DNA of 64,000 nucleotides from Janthinobacterium aquaticum. Lineage in GTDB: Bacteria; Pseudomonadota; Gammaproteobacteria; Burkholderiales; Burkholderiaceae_D. The notes under the pieces are model-generated. The model saw only the letters and a program-made list of their open reading frames with translations. It was not told the origin of the DNA and did not search any database. Below, in pieces: positions 44,003 to 54,438 of the stretch; positions within the stretch are counted from its first letter, which is position 1, and each line of letters opens with the position of its first letter. The translations under genes were made by a program, and so were the position numbers. The stretch covers positions 434,001-498,000 of the forward strand of contig NZ_WFLK01000001.1 of the NCBI RefSeq assembly GCF_009208565.1, in the 5' to 3' direction.

Positions 44003-44371
44003 ATGTCGATTACTGCCCTTACTACCGGCACCGCCGGCCTGACCGCCAACCAGCGCGCGCTCGACGTGGCCGCCAATAATGTCGCCAACGTCAATACGCC
44101 AGGCTACCAGCCGCAGTCGGCGCGCTTCCAGGAAAGCAGCCCGGCCGGCAGTGGCGTTACGCTGTCCGTCGAAGGGCGCCGTCTGTCGGCGCAGGAAAAC
44201 ACGGGCGCCCAGGCAGCTCAAAACACGGTGGCCGAGCAGCGCCCGAGCAGCGTGGGCCTGGCCGGCGAACTGACCGATACGCTGGTCTACAAAGCCGGTT
44301 TCAATCTGTCGGCCAATGTCGTGAAAGCTGCCGACCAGGCCTTGGGCAGCCTGATCGACGTACGCAGCTGA
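44003..44371 (+). CDS. Small flagellar rod/hook N-terminal-like protein
   Basis: 122-residue protein with the N-terminal signature of flagellar axial proteins: GTAGLTANQRALDVAANNVANVNTPGYQPQSARF, matching the ANNLANxNTPGY motif of FlgB, FlgC, FlgE and FlgG. The C-terminus AGELTDTLVYKAGFNLSANVVKAADQALGSLIDVRS matches the rod C-terminal helix (a LVxAQxAYxANAxVIxxADxMLGxLLDLRS type). The middle domain is missing, so it is close to a minimal FlgB or FlgC-like polypeptide. AAGGAG lies about 5 bases before the ATG. No flagellar operon surrounds it; the role is uncertain. Confidence 0.82.
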   Translation: MSITALTTGTAGLTANQRALDVAANNVANVNTPGYQPQSARFQESSPAGSGVTLSVEGRRLSAQENTGAQAAQNTVAEQRPSSVGLAGELTDTLVYKAGFNLSANVVKAADQALGSLIDVRS

Positions 44372-44585
44372 AGCACTTTTTCCTGTCTCACTATCGATAA
44401 GACAGTCGCCTTCGCCTGAAGGCCTTGCGGCGTTTGCCCACCGTCGCAGCTGGCATCGATTACTGCAAATGCTGCGCCCCGGCGTATTTTCCATCCGATT
44501 AAATCTTCAACCTTGCACAACAGGCGAGACGGCCTGACTCTGGGCTGCGCGCGCTGCCATTGGTGCCGCGCCACATATTTTGCTG

Positions 44586-44616
44586 TGCGAAATAATGTTC
44601 CGCAAAACGATTGACA
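44586..44616 (+). promoter_or_regulatory. Candidate IclR operator and promoter
   Basis: TGCGAAA-TAATG-TTCCGCA (44586-44604) is a 19-bp near-palindrome (6 of 7 positions), similar in style to IclR-family sites. A -35 TTGACA follows at 44611-44616, and the ATG of the IclR gene is 54 bases further on. The rest of the 298-base gap shows no gene. Confidence 0.5.
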
Positions 44617-44669
44617 TGCCTGTGCATGCTGGGCACACTGGCCGGCAAGAACAGTCAAGGAACGCACCA

Positions 44670-45506
44670 ATGCGAACGCAGATCGCCCCCAGCCTCAGCG
44701 CCACCGATCCCGAAATCGTGGTCTTTGCCGACGACGAGGAAAGCCGTGACCGCCAGTTCGTCAACGCACTGGCGCGCGGGCTGGAAGTGCTGCGCTGTTT
44801 CCGGCCGGGCGAGGTGTATCTGTCGAATGCCGAGATGGCGCGGCGCACGGCGATTCCCAAGCCGACCATCTCGCGCCTGACCTATACCCTGACCAAACTC
44901 GGTTATCTCGGTTATTCGGACAATCTGGGCAAATACCAGTTGGGCGCCGGCGTGCTGGCGCTCGGTTACCGCATGCTGTCGAACCTCGATGTGCGCAAGC
45001 TGGCGCGCCCGCTGATGGAGGAACTGGCCGAACATGCGCAGGCATCCGTGTCGATGGGCGCGCGCGACCGCCACAGCATGGTGTACGTGGAAAGCTGCCG
45101 CAGCAGCGCCAACGTCACCTTGCGGCTCGATGTCGGCTCGCGCATCCCTTTGATGACCACCGCCATGGGCAAGGCACTGCTGTGCATCCTGCCGCAAGGC
45201 GAACGCGATTACCTGCTGGACCATGCGCGCACGCACGATGCCGAGCGCTGGCCGCAGATCCGCGCCGGCGTCGAGCAGGCGCTCAAGGATTACCAGGATC
45301 GCGGTTTCTGCATCTCGGCCGGCGAATGGCAGAGCGACGTGCATGCCGTGGGCGTGCCGCTGCTGGGCCTCGATGGCGAACAGGTGCTGGCCTTCAATTG
45401 CGGCGGCCCGGCCTTTTTGCTGTCGCGCGACAAGCTGGAAACCGATCTGGGCCCCCGGCTGGCGGCACTGGTGAAGAACATCGAAACCAATATGGGCCGC
45501 ACCTAG
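44670..45506 (+). CDS. IclR family transcriptional regulator
   Basis: 278-residue regulator. The winged helix spans residues 30-90 (FVNALARGLEVLRCFRPGEVYLSNAEMARRTAIPKPTISRLTYTLTKLGYL), and the effector domain follows (MSNLDVRKLARPLMEELAEHAQASVSMGARDRHSMVYVE; IPLMTTAMGKALLC; the end of the protein is an IclR-type VLAFNCGGPAF strand). AAGGA lies 8 bases before the ATG at 44670. It is directly followed by an acyl-CoA dehydrogenase, an acyl-CoA synthetase and transporter genes on the same strand, which it probably regulates in response to the imported acid or its CoA ester. Confidence 0.92.
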   Translation: MRTQIAPSLSATDPEIVVFADDEESRDRQFVNALARGLEVLRCFRPGEVYLSNAEMARRTAIPKPTISRLTYTLTKLGYLGYSDNLGKYQLGAGVLALGYRMLSNLDVRKLARPLMEELAEHAQASVSMGARDRHSMVYVESCRSSANVTLRLDVGSRIPLMTTAMGKALLCILPQGERDYLLDHARTHDAERWPQIRAGVEQALKDYQDRGFCISAGEWQSDVHAVGVPLLGLDGEQVLAFNCGGPAFLLSRDKLETDLGPRLAALVKNIETNMGRT

Positions 45507-45542
45507 GCCGGCCGCGCCTGAGCCTAACTGAACAAGGAAATC

Positions 45543-46696
<1,154 letters not shown>

Positions 46697-46697
<1 letters not shown>

Positions 46698-48259
46698 TGG
46701 GCGCCGCTTTCGACATCCCCGCCCTGCTCGCTGCCATGCCGGCGCGCCTGTCGGCGATTGCGCAACAGTGGGCCGAGCGCACGCCGCATGCGCCGGCGCT
46801 GATCGAAGGCGATCGCCGCTGGAACTATGCCGAGCTTGCCCACAGCATGAACAGCGCCGCGCAATTGCTGCGCAAGCTGGACGTGCGCCCCGGCGACCGC
46901 GTGGTGGTGGTCGGTGAAAACTGCGCGCTGCAGATAGCGCTGATCTTTGCCTGCGCCAGCGTCGACGCGTGGGTCGTCAATGTCAATGCGCGGCTGTCGT
47001 CGCGCGAAGTCGACACCATCGCCAGCCACTGCACGGCACGCCGCGTGCTGTACCTGACGCATAATTCGCCGGAAGCGGCAGCCCACGCGCAGTACAGCGG
47101 CAGCAGTACGGTAGCGGTTGACGGCATGGGCACACTGCAGGTGGGCGCACTGAACGAGGCGGCGCAGCCTGAAGCGACGACGGCCGGCAACGAGCAGATT
47201 GCCGCGCTGATCTATACCACCGGCACCACCGGCCAGCCCAAGGGCGTAATGCTGACGCACCGTAACCTGCTGTTTATTGCGGCCGTGTCGAGCCGCCTGC
47301 GTGGCCTGGAGCCCGGCGACCGCGCCTATGGCGTGCTGCCGATCTCGCATGTGTATGGCCTGGCCTCGGTGGCGCTGGGCACGCTGACGGCTGGCGCCAC
47401 GCTGCAGCTGGTGCCGCGTTTCAGCTGCGAGCATCTGCTGTCGGCGCTGCGCGATGGCCTCACCATTGTGCAAGGCGTGCCGGCCATGTACGCCAAGCTG
47501 CTGCAGACAGTGGGTGGCGCCGGCACGCCGCTGCCAAACCGGCTGCGCTTTGCCTATGCCGGCGGCTCGCCGCTGTCGCCGGTGCTCAAGCAGGAGGTGG
47601 AAAAGCTGCTGGGCACGTCGCTACACAACGGTTACGGCATGACGGAAAGCTCGCCCACCATCAGCCAGACCCGCCTCGATGCGCCGCGCCACGACGATTC
47701 GGTCGGCCTGCCGATTCCCGGCGTCGACGTGCGCCTGGTCGATGCCGATAACGCCGACGCGGCGCCGGGCGAAACGGGAGAGCTGTGGATACGCGGCCCG
47801 AACGTGATGGCCGGCTACTACCGCGAGCCGGCCATGACGGCAGCGACCATGCGCGATGGCGGCTGGCTCAATACGGGCGACATGGCGCGCCAGGATGCCG
47901 ACGGCGCGCTGTTTATTGTCGGGCGCACCAAGGAACTGATTATCCGCTCGGGTTTCAATGTCTATCCGCTGGAGGTGGAAACAGCACTGAACGCCCACCC
48001 CGGCGTGGTGCAGTCGGCCGTCGTCGGCTGCCTTCTCGCCGATGGCAACGAGGACGTGGTAGCGTATGTGGAAATCGACGCGCGCCAGCGCGTGTCGGTG
48101 GACGACTTGCAGCAGTGGCTGGCGCAGCACCTGGCGCCTTACAAGCGTCCATCGACCATTATCGTGATGGAGGCGCTGCCGGCAGCGGCCACCGGCAAGA
48201 TACTGAAGGGACGCCTGAAACAGATGGCCCAGCAACAGATTACATCGTCAGATTTGTAG
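46697..48259 (+). CDS. AMP-binding acyl-CoA synthetase
   Basis: 520-residue acid-CoA ligase of the ANL superfamily. The P-loop-like motif AALIYTTGTTGQPKGVMLTHRN is at about residues 173-194, YGMTESSPTIS near 314, the hinge TGDMARQDADGALFIVGRTKELIIRSGFNVYP near 394-425, and the catalytic Lys in AATGKILKGRL near 502. It activates a carboxylic acid with ATP and CoA; the acid is unknown. The start at 46697 is chosen over a longer frame inside the dehydrogenase gene. It is translationally coupled to that gene. Confidence 0.92.
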
Positions 48260-48336
48260 ACCAGCAGTCAAGCTCATTACAATACCGTCCGACAAAAGCA
48301 AACCAGCGGGCAGCAGTCATATCGGAGGAGACACAG

Positions 48337-49503
48337 ATGAAAAACGCAATCACACGTATCGCCATGGCAGCCATGCTTGCCTGTGGCACCCTCAGCGCAG
48401 CGCAGGCAGACGAGTTCCTGGTCGGCGCCGAGATTCCACTGACCGGCAACCTGGCGCGCGTCGGCGCCGGCATGCAGGAAGGGATCATGGTGGCCGCCGA
48501 AGTATTCAACAAGACCAACGGCAAACACAAGGTCAAAATCGTCACCATCGACGACGAATCGGCGCCGGCCAAGGCGATTGCCGCCGTTGAAAAGCTGGCC
48601 AGCCAGGGCGTGGTGGCCATTACCGGCGGCTACGGCTCGAACAATATCTCGCCCGCGTCGGACACGGCCAACAAGCTCGGCCTCGTCTATATTACGTCCG
48701 GTGGCGTCGATGACAGCCTGGTGGCAAGCGGGCGCAAGAATTTTTTCCGCATTAACAATACGGCCGGCTACGAAAAAGCCATGCTGGGCCTGTTGCAGGA
48801 TGTGGGCGCAAAATCGGTCTCGATCGTCTATTCGACCAAGGAAGCAACCAGCGGCCTGGCCAAGGATGTGGAAAAGGCGCTGGCCGCCAAGGGTGTAAAA
48901 GTCACTTCCCACTCGTTCGACCCGGCCATTACCGACTTCAAGCCGATCATCAACAAGATCAAGCTGCAGGACAAATCGGAAGTCGTCGCCATGGTCGGCT
49001 ATGAAAACGATTATGTGGGCATTATCCGCGCCGCGCGCGTCCTGAAGCCGAAGATCAAGGCGATGGTTGGCGTATGGTCGTTGGCCACGCCCAAGATGGC
49101 GGCCGACTTTCCGGACCTGATGCCCAATATATTTGGCACCGCGCTGCTGCCCTTCCCGACCGAATTCAAGACGGCCGACGGCAAGGCCTTTGCCGACGCC
49201 TACAAGCAGCTCTACAAGAAGGAGCCCGACTACCTGGGCCAGTTCGGCTATGTGCAGTCGATGCTGCTGTTTGAAGCCATTGCGCGCGCCGCCGACAAGG
49301 GCACCGTCAAGAAAGGCGGCATCGCCGACGAGATGCGTGCCACCGACCGTGAAACGCTGATCGGGCGCGTGCAGTTTGCCGACAATGGCGACAACAAGAA
49401 CTTCGTGCACCGCATGGCGCAGCACCAGGACAAGAAGATCGTGATTGTCTGGCCGAAGGAAAACGCGACCGGCAAGCTGGCCTACCCTGCGCTGCCCTGG
49501 TAA
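48337..49503 (+). CDS. Branched-chain-type ABC transporter substrate-binding protein
   Basis: 388-residue periplasmic binding protein of the LivK type. The signal peptide is MKNAITRIAMAAMLACGTLSAAQA. The mature protein has FLVGAEIPLTGNLARVGAGMQEGIMVAAEVFN, IAAVEKLASQGVVAITGGYGSNNISPASDTANKLGLVYITSGG and the closing VHRMAQHQDKKIVIVWP. The associated synthetase and dehydrogenase suggest an aromatic or short branched carboxylate rather than leucine. GGAGGAG lies 6-12 bases before the ATG. A strong hairpin follows the stop. Confidence 0.9.
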   Translation: MKNAITRIAMAAMLACGTLSAAQADEFLVGAEIPLTGNLARVGAGMQEGIMVAAEVFNKTNGKHKVKIVTIDDESAPAKAIAAVEKLASQGVVAITGGYGSNNISPASDTANKLGLVYITSGGVDDSLVASGRKNFFRINNTAGYEKAMLGLLQDVGAKSVSIVYSTKEATSGLAKDVEKALAAKGVKVTSHSFDPAITDFKPIINKIKLQDKSEVVAMVGYENDYVGIIRAARVLKPKIKAMVGVWSLATPKMAADFPDLMPNIFGTALLPFPTEFKTADGKAFADAYKQLYKKEPDYLGQFGYVQSMLLFEAIARAADKGTVKKGGIADEMRATDRETLIGRVQFADNGDNKNFVHRMAQHQDKKIVIVWPKENATGKLAYPALPW

Positions 49504-49516
49504 GCGCAGCATCGTG

Positions 49517-49554
49517 GCGTCTGCGCACCTGCCCTGCTTGGGCGGCACAGACGC
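49517..49554 (+). terminator. Intercistronic hairpin after the substrate-binding protein gene
   Basis: GCGTCTG (49517-49523) pairs with CAGACGC (49548-49554), and an inner GCCC-TGCTT-GGGC (49531-49543) forms a second stem. No T-run follows. It parallels the urtA-urtB hairpin and probably sets higher levels of the binding protein than of the permeases. Confidence 0.6.
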
Positions 49555-49582
49555 GCCCGAGGAACATGAACAGGACTAGCTC

Positions 49583-50455
49583 ATGACAGAATTAATCGCG
49601 CAGGCGCTGTATTCAGGCTTGCTGCAGGGTGGCTCGTACGCCCTGATCGCGCTGGGTCTGGCGCTGGTGTTCGGCACCATGAAAGTGATCAACCTGGCGC
49701 ATGGCGAACTGGTGCTGCTGGCAGCCTATATCGCCTACAGCGTGGAGTCGGGCCTCGGCCTGGGGCCGATGTTTGCCATTCCGATTGCGCTGGTGATCGT
49801 CAGCGCCACCTCGGTGGGCGTGTACGTGATCGTCAGCCGCATCAAAAAGGACCGCGAGATCAATTCACTGATCCTGACCTATGGCATCGGCGTGATCCTG
49901 ACGAACTTTATCCTGCTGGTATGGAAGGCCGATATCCGCTCGACGTCGTCAAGCTGGCTGCAGGAAGGCTTTGAAGTCGGGCCGCTGTTCAGCATGCGCA
50001 GCGAAGTGATTTTTTTCAGTGTCAGCCTGGTGCTGATGGCGGCGCTATGGCGCTGGCTGTCGACCAGCTGGTATGGCCGCGCCGTACGCGCCGTGGCCAG
50101 CAACCGCGATGCGGCCAAGCTGATGGGGATCGATCCGCGCCGCACCGAAATGGTGTCGTTCCTGGTCGCCGGCGTGCTGGCCGCGTTTGCCGGCGTGGCG
50201 CTATTCAGCTATGGCGTGATCCAGCCGGCCTACGGCAGCGCGCTGACCGTCAAGGCCTTTATCATTACCGTATTGGCTGGCATCGGCTCGATCCCGGGCG
50301 TGCTGCTGGCGGCAGTGCTGCTGGGCGTGTGCGAAGCGCTGACGGTAACGCTGGCCAGTTCGGCGCTGCAGGAGCTGTCTGGCATGGTGCTGTTCCTGCT
50401 GGTGCTGTTTATCCTGCCCAACGGCCTGTTTGGTGCGGCACGGAGGCGCGGATGA
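49583..50455 (+). CDS. livH: Branched-chain-type ABC transporter permease LivH
   Basis: 290-residue inner-membrane permease, about eight helices. It begins LIAQALYSGLLQGGSYALIALGLALVFGTMKVINLAHGE, the LivH signature, and has the loop VRAVASNRDAAKLMGIDPRRTEMVSFLVAGVLAAFAGVALF. It overlaps the next permease start by 4 bases (ATGA). Substrate specificity is set by the upstream binding protein. Confidence 0.93.
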   Translation: MTELIAQALYSGLLQGGSYALIALGLALVFGTMKVINLAHGELVLLAAYIAYSVESGLGLGPMFAIPIALVIVSATSVGVYVIVSRIKKDREINSLILTYGIGVILTNFILLVWKADIRSTSSSWLQEGFEVGPLFSMRSEVIFFSVSLVLMAALWRWLSTSWYGRAVRAVASNRDAAKLMGIDPRRTEMVSFLVAGVLAAFAGVALFSYGVIQPAYGSALTVKAFIITVLAGIGSIPGVLLAAVLLGVCEALTVTLASSALQELSGMVLFLLVLFILPNGLFGAARRRG

Positions 50456-51426
50456 AAACCACGGCATGGATACGCAATACGCTCCTGCTGGCAGCGGCCT
50501 ATGTGGCCGTACCGCTGGCGCTGGGCGGCAATCAATACGTGATGAGCATGGTGGTGGCGGCGCTGATTATCGGCGGCGTGGCGCTGTCGTGGGCGCTGCT
50601 GGGCAACCTGGGCGGCATGGTCAGCTTCGGCCATTCGGCGTTTTTTGGGGTGGGCGCGTATGTCTCGGCGCTGACCACCGTCAAGCTCGGCGTGCCGGTG
50701 CTGCCGGCCATGCTGCTCGGCGGCGCCGGGGCGGCAGCGGCCGCCGTCATTATGCTGCCGGTGCTGCGCCTGCGCGGACCGTATTTTGCGCTGGCCATCC
50801 TCGCTTACGCGCATATCTTCCGCATCCTGGCGACCGAATGGAGTTCGGTCACGGGCGGTGCCGGCGGCGTGGCCAATATCCCGGCCCTGCCTACCGTGCT
50901 GGGCTTCGATCTGGCGAGCAAAAACGGCGCCTACCTGGTGGTGCTCACCCTGGTGGTGCTGTGCATGCTGGCCTACAGCCGCATCCGCGCCAGCCATTAC
51001 GGCCTGGCCCTGCGCGCCATGCATGACAGCGAAGACGCCACGCGCGTGGTGGGCGTCAACAGCACGCTGCTCAAGGGCCTGATGCTGCTGGTGTCGGCCT
51101 TTATGGCCGGCCTGTTCGGCGCCTTCAATGCGCACTACATCAACTTCCTGGAGCCGGACTACGCCTTCAACGGCCTGTGGGTCACGCTGCCCATCGTGGC
51201 GGCCATTTTTGGCGGCTATCGCACCATACCCGGCCCCGTGCTGGGCGCGGTGGTGGTCTACCTGGTCGACCAACTGGTCTTCAAGGCGCTGATCCCGACC
51301 GGCCACCAATTGGTGCTGGGCCTGCTGCTGGTGGCGATGATCGTGTTCAGCCCGAACGGTTTGCTGCCGCTGCTGCACAAGGCCCTCAGGCGCAAGGACG
51401 GTAGCAAGGAGAAGCAGCATGCTTGA
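50452..51426 (+). CDS. livM: Branched-chain-type ABC transporter permease LivM
   Basis: 324-residue inner-membrane permease. LSWALLGNLGGMVSFGHSAFFGVGAYVSALTTVKLG and RLRGPYFALAILAYAHIFRILA near the N-terminus, and LRAMHDSEDATRVVGVNSTLLKGLMLLVSAFMAGLFGAFNA, are LivM features. The start at 50452 overlaps the livH stop; the longer frame upstream is out of frame with livH. Its 3' end overlaps livG by 8 bases. Confidence 0.93.
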   Translation: MKTTAWIRNTLLLAAAYVAVPLALGGNQYVMSMVVAALIIGGVALSWALLGNLGGMVSFGHSAFFGVGAYVSALTTVKLGVPVLPAMLLGGAGAAAAAVIMLPVLRLRGPYFALAILAYAHIFRILATEWSSVTGGAGGVANIPALPTVLGFDLASKNGAYLVVLTLVVLCMLAYSRIRASHYGLALRAMHDSEDATRVVGVNSTLLKGLMLLVSAFMAGLFGAFNAHYINFLEPDYAFNGLWVTLPIVAAIFGGYRTIPGPVLGAVVVYLVDQLVFKALIPTGHQLVLGLLLVAMIVFSPNGLLPLLHKALRRKDGSKEKQHA

Positions 51427-52144
51427 ACTCGATAATGTCTCGGTACGCTTCGGCGGCCTCAAGGCGGTCGATGGCGTGACCCTGAACGTCGGCAGCAGCG
51501 ACGTGATCGGCCTGGTCGGCCCCAATGGCGCCGGCAAGACCACGCTGTTCAATGCCATCTCGGGACTGGTGCGCCCCACCGGCGGCCAGATTCGCTTCGA
51601 GGGACGCAACGTGATGGCTACCTCCATGTACCAGCGCGCGCGCCTGGGATTGGGCCGCACTTTCCAGATTCCGCAGCCCATGCACGAGCTGACGGTGCGT
51701 GAAAACCTGATCGTGGCGCAGCGCTTTGGCACCGGCAAGGTCGACCCACAGCGCCTCGACGCCATCCTCGACTTTACCGGACTGGCGGACAAGGCCGGGC
51801 GCGATGCAGCCAGCGAACTGGCGCTGACGGAACTGAAGGCGCTGGAAGTGGCCAAGGCGCTGGCCACCGCGCCAAAACTGCTGCTGCTCGACGAGGTGCT
51901 GGCCGGCCTGGAAACCAATGGCAAGCGCCGCTTCATGGGCATGCTCAAGGACCTGCATGCAAAATTCGGCGTGGGCATCGTGATGATCGAACACGATATC
52001 GAGACCATCAGCAATCTGTGCCAGCGCGTGGCAGTGCTGAACTTTGGCCAGCTGATTGCCGACGGCACGCCGGAGGCAGTGTTTCGCGACCCGGCCGTGA
52101 TCAAAAGTTATGTAGGCGCAGATGCAGGAGGCCCGAATGCTTGA
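51419..52144 (+). CDS. livG: Branched-chain-type ABC transporter ATP-binding protein LivG
   Basis: 241-residue ATPase. It opens LELDNVSVRFGGLKAVDGVTLNV; Walker A is GPNGAGKTTLFNAISGLVRPTGG; the LivG-type GLGRTFQIPQPMHELTVRENLIV block is present. The signature region reads SELALTELKALEVAKALATAP, a degenerate form in place of LSYGQQR, and Walker B is LLLLDEVLAGLETNGK, with Glu-Val where Glu-Pro is usual. These changes are seen in some LivG proteins, but activity of this site is worth noting. It overlaps livM and livF by 8 bases each. Confidence 0.9.
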   Translation: MLELDNVSVRFGGLKAVDGVTLNVGSSDVIGLVGPNGAGKTTLFNAISGLVRPTGGQIRFEGRNVMATSMYQRARLGLGRTFQIPQPMHELTVRENLIVAQRFGTGKVDPQRLDAILDFTGLADKAGRDAASELALTELKALEVAKALATAPKLLLLDEVLAGLETNGKRRFMGMLKDLHAKFGVGIVMIEHDIETISNLCQRVAVLNFGQLIADGTPEAVFRDPAVIKSYVGADAGGPNA

Positions 52145-52838
52145 AATCGATAAAGTGCGCGCCGGTTACGGCGCCATCAATGTGCTGTGGGATGTCTCGC
52201 TCAGCATCGCGCCCGGCAGGCTGACCACGATTATCGGCCCGAACGGCGCCGGCAAGACCACGCTGCTGCGCGCCATCATGGGCCTGCTGCCGGTCAGCGC
52301 CGGCAGTATCCGCTTGAGCGGCAAGGCGATCAACGGCACGCCAACCTGGAACATGAGCGACGCCGGCGTGACCATGATCCCCGAGGGACGCATGGTGTTT
52401 CGCGACATGAGCGTGGAGGAAAACCTGATCATGGGGGCTTTTCCAAAACAGCATCGCCAGCACATGCCCGCGCGCCTGGAGCAGGCTTACGCGATGTTCC
52501 CGCGCCTGCACGAGCGGCGCCGGCAACTGGCCGGTTCGCTGTCTGGCGGCGAAGCGCAGATGCTGGCGATGGCGCGCGGCCTGATGTCGGACCCGTCGCT
52601 GCTGCTGATCGACGAGCCTTCGCTCGGTCTGGCGCCGCTGGTGGTAGACGAACTGTTTGCCATCCTGGCGCGTCTGAACGATGGCGAGCGCACGATTATC
52701 CTGGTCGAGCAGAATACGGCGCGGGCAGTGGCCGTGGCCGACCATGTGATTCTGATGCAAAGCGGTAAAGTGGCGCTGTCGCAGGCGGCGCGCGAAGTCG
52801 ATCTCGAGCACCTGCATGCGCTGTATTTTTCACGCTGA
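52137..52838 (+). CDS. livF: Branched-chain-type ABC transporter ATP-binding protein LivF
   Basis: 233-residue ATPase, last of the transporter genes. Walker A GPNGAGKTTLLRAIMGLLP, the LivF block GVTMIPEGRMVFRDMSVEENLIMGAF, signature LSGGEAQMLAMARGLMSDPSLLLIDEPSLGLAPLVV and the switch VEQNTARAVAVADHV are all canonical. It should carry the stronger ATPase signature of the LivG/LivF pair. The start overlaps the livG stop by 8 bases. Confidence 0.93.
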   Translation: MLEIDKVRAGYGAINVLWDVSLSIAPGRLTTIIGPNGAGKTTLLRAIMGLLPVSAGSIRLSGKAINGTPTWNMSDAGVTMIPEGRMVFRDMSVEENLIMGAFPKQHRQHMPARLEQAYAMFPRLHERRRQLAGSLSGGEAQMLAMARGLMSDPSLLLIDEPSLGLAPLVVDELFAILARLNDGERTIILVEQNTARAVAVADHVILMQSGKVALSQAAREVDLEHLHALYFSR

Positions 52839-52851
52839 ACACTGAACCTTG

Positions 52852-53436
52852 ATGACCAGTCCATTCGTACAGTATATCGCCAGCCAAGCCTGCAACAATG
52901 CCTGGGCCAACCACCGTCTTTACCACGCGTGCCTGCAACTGACGCGCGCCGACTTGCAGGCCACGCGCACCAGCTTTTTCCCGACCATCCAGCTTACTCT
53001 CAACCATATCCTGACCTGCGACTGGTTTTATCTCGATGCACTGGAGCGCGAACTGACCGGCCAGGCGCCGCATGACAACTGCTATGTGTTTTTTGAACAG
53101 GACGAGCCGTTCGACGACTGCGCCAGCCTGCATGCGGCGCAAGCGGCAGCCGACAAGCGCCTGATTGCGCATTGCCGGCAGCTGACCGACGCCGACCTGG
53201 CACGGCCCGTCACCATCTTGCGCGACACGCCGCAAATCGATACGCGTTCGCGCCTGCTGGCCCATCTGTTCCAGCACCAGAACCACCATCGCGGCCAGGT
53301 GCACGCCATGCTGGCCGGCACACCCGTGGCGCCGCCTCAGCTCGATGAGTTTTTCTGCACCGGCGAAGCCAACCTGCGCGCGCCAGACTTTGCCGAACTG
53401 GGCTGGACTGAGGAAGAAATCTGGCAAATGCGTTGA
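52852..53436 (+). CDS. DinB family protein
   Basis: 194-residue four-helix-bundle protein of the DinB/YfiT superfamily. It begins SPFVQYIASQACNNAWANHRLYHACLQL; the metal-site histidines are in TIQLTLNHILTCDWFYLDAL and LLAHLFQHQNHHRGQVHAML. DinB relatives are metal-dependent, often thiol transferases; the reaction here is unknown. It lies 13 bases after livF, so it may share that transcript. An ATG at 52852 is preferred to the TTG at 52849. Confidence 0.88.
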   Translation: MTSPFVQYIASQACNNAWANHRLYHACLQLTRADLQATRTSFFPTIQLTLNHILTCDWFYLDALERELTGQAPHDNCYVFFEQDEPFDDCASLHAAQAAADKRLIAHCRQLTDADLARPVTILRDTPQIDTRSRLLAHLFQHQNHHRGQVHAMLAGTPVAPPQLDEFFCTGEANLRAPDFAELGWTEEEIWQMR

Positions 53437-53514
53437 CAGCTTGCTCAGAGCAGGAAGAGGTTGCTGACTATAATGAGGCATTTTCCTTCGCATGGATTGC
53501 CACGCCAGCGCACT

Positions 53515-54054
53515 ATGACAGACATGAATCAGTTGCAACTGCACGCGCCCACCAGTGCAGATATTGCCGCCCTGCTCGACTTTGAACTGGCCAGCCGCGC
53601 CCATTTCGAGCAATGGGTCACGGCGCGCGCCGAGTCCTACTACACCATCGACGGCATTGCCGCCGCCATTGAGCACGCCGTGCGCGAACGCGCGCAGGAC
53701 ACCAGCCATCAGTACCTGGCCAAGATTGACGGCCAGATTGTCGGTCGCATCAACCTGACGGGCGTCACGCGGCCTTACTTCAACAAGGCGCAGCTGGGCT
53801 ACCGCGTGGGCGCGCCGTTTGGCGGACGCGGCTACGCCAGGCAAATGATGACGCTGCTGCAGGAACAGGCCTTTGGCGAACTCGACCTGTGGCGCCTGGA
53901 AGCGACCGTGCGTCCGCCCAACCTGGGGTCGATTGCGGTGCTGCAACACGGCGGCTTTGTCCAGTATGGCCAGTCGAAAAATGCCATGCGGCTCAACAAC
54001 AGCTGGTATGACCTGCTGTACTTTGAACGGCGCAATCCGCAGCTTGATGCCTGA
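53515..54054 (+). CDS. GNAT family N-acetyltransferase
   Basis: 179-residue acetyltransferase, RimJ/RimL-like. The acetyl-CoA-binding motif A is LGYRVGAPFGGRGYARQMMTLLQEQAF (about residues 94-120), followed by LWRLEATVRPPNLGSIAVLQHGGFVQYG. The closing WYDLLYFERR is typical of ribosomal-protein alanine acetyltransferase-like members. A TATAAT hexamer at 53470-53475 could be its -10, which supports the start at 53515 over in-frame starts upstream. The target is unknown. Confidence 0.87.
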   Translation: MTDMNQLQLHAPTSADIAALLDFELASRAHFEQWVTARAESYYTIDGIAAAIEHAVRERAQDTSHQYLAKIDGQIVGRINLTGVTRPYFNKAQLGYRVGAPFGGRGYARQMMTLLQEQAFGELDLWRLEATVRPPNLGSIAVLQHGGFVQYGQSKNAMRLNNSWYDLLYFERRNPQLDA

Positions 54055-54186
54055 TCGTATCGGCATTTCCAGGTAAAAATTCTCTTTTGCGCCTATCGCC
54101 GGCCACTTTACGCCAGCGCAAACAGGCGGTTGCGATGACGATTAAAGTCAACATTCGGGAATCTTTTTGACACCCTGGAGTCCAAC

Positions 54187-54438
54187 ATGAAACTGCGCCA
54201 TCGCCTGTTTGAACATGTGCTGCTGATGCTGTCGCTGGCGGTGCTGGTTTTTGCCGCAGCGGCAGCGCTGGCATGGCTGACGCAATGGGCCGAGGCAAGG
54301 CAGCTTCCTGCCTATCTGGTGCAGGGCATGCATCTGGTGGGCATGGTACTGTTTTTTCTCGATGCCTGCGTGGTGATTGCCGCCAGCAGCATCTTTGTTG
54401 CGCGACTGTTTCGTCTGTTATCGAAGGAGGAGTTATGA
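54187..54438 (+). CDS. Small two-helix membrane protein
   Basis: 83-residue predicted inner-membrane protein. Helix 1 is LLMLSLAVLVFAAAAALAWL (residues 12-31) and helix 2 is HLVGMVLFFLDACVVIAASSIFVARLF (49-75), with a short basic N-terminus and an acidic end. CTGGAG precedes the ATG. Its stop overlaps the next start (ATGA), so the two small proteins are made together. No family recognised. Confidence 0.7.
   Translation: MKLRHRLFEHVLLMLSLAVLVFAAAAALAWLTQWAEARQLPAYLVQGMHLVGMVLFFLDACVVIAASSIFVARLFRLLSKEEL

Noticed and set aside
44003..44371. Flagellin gene or a complete flagellar rod gene
   Set aside because: Only the shared axial N- and C-terminal segments are present; there is no D1 flagellin domain and no neighbouring flagellar genes, so only rod-like is claimed.
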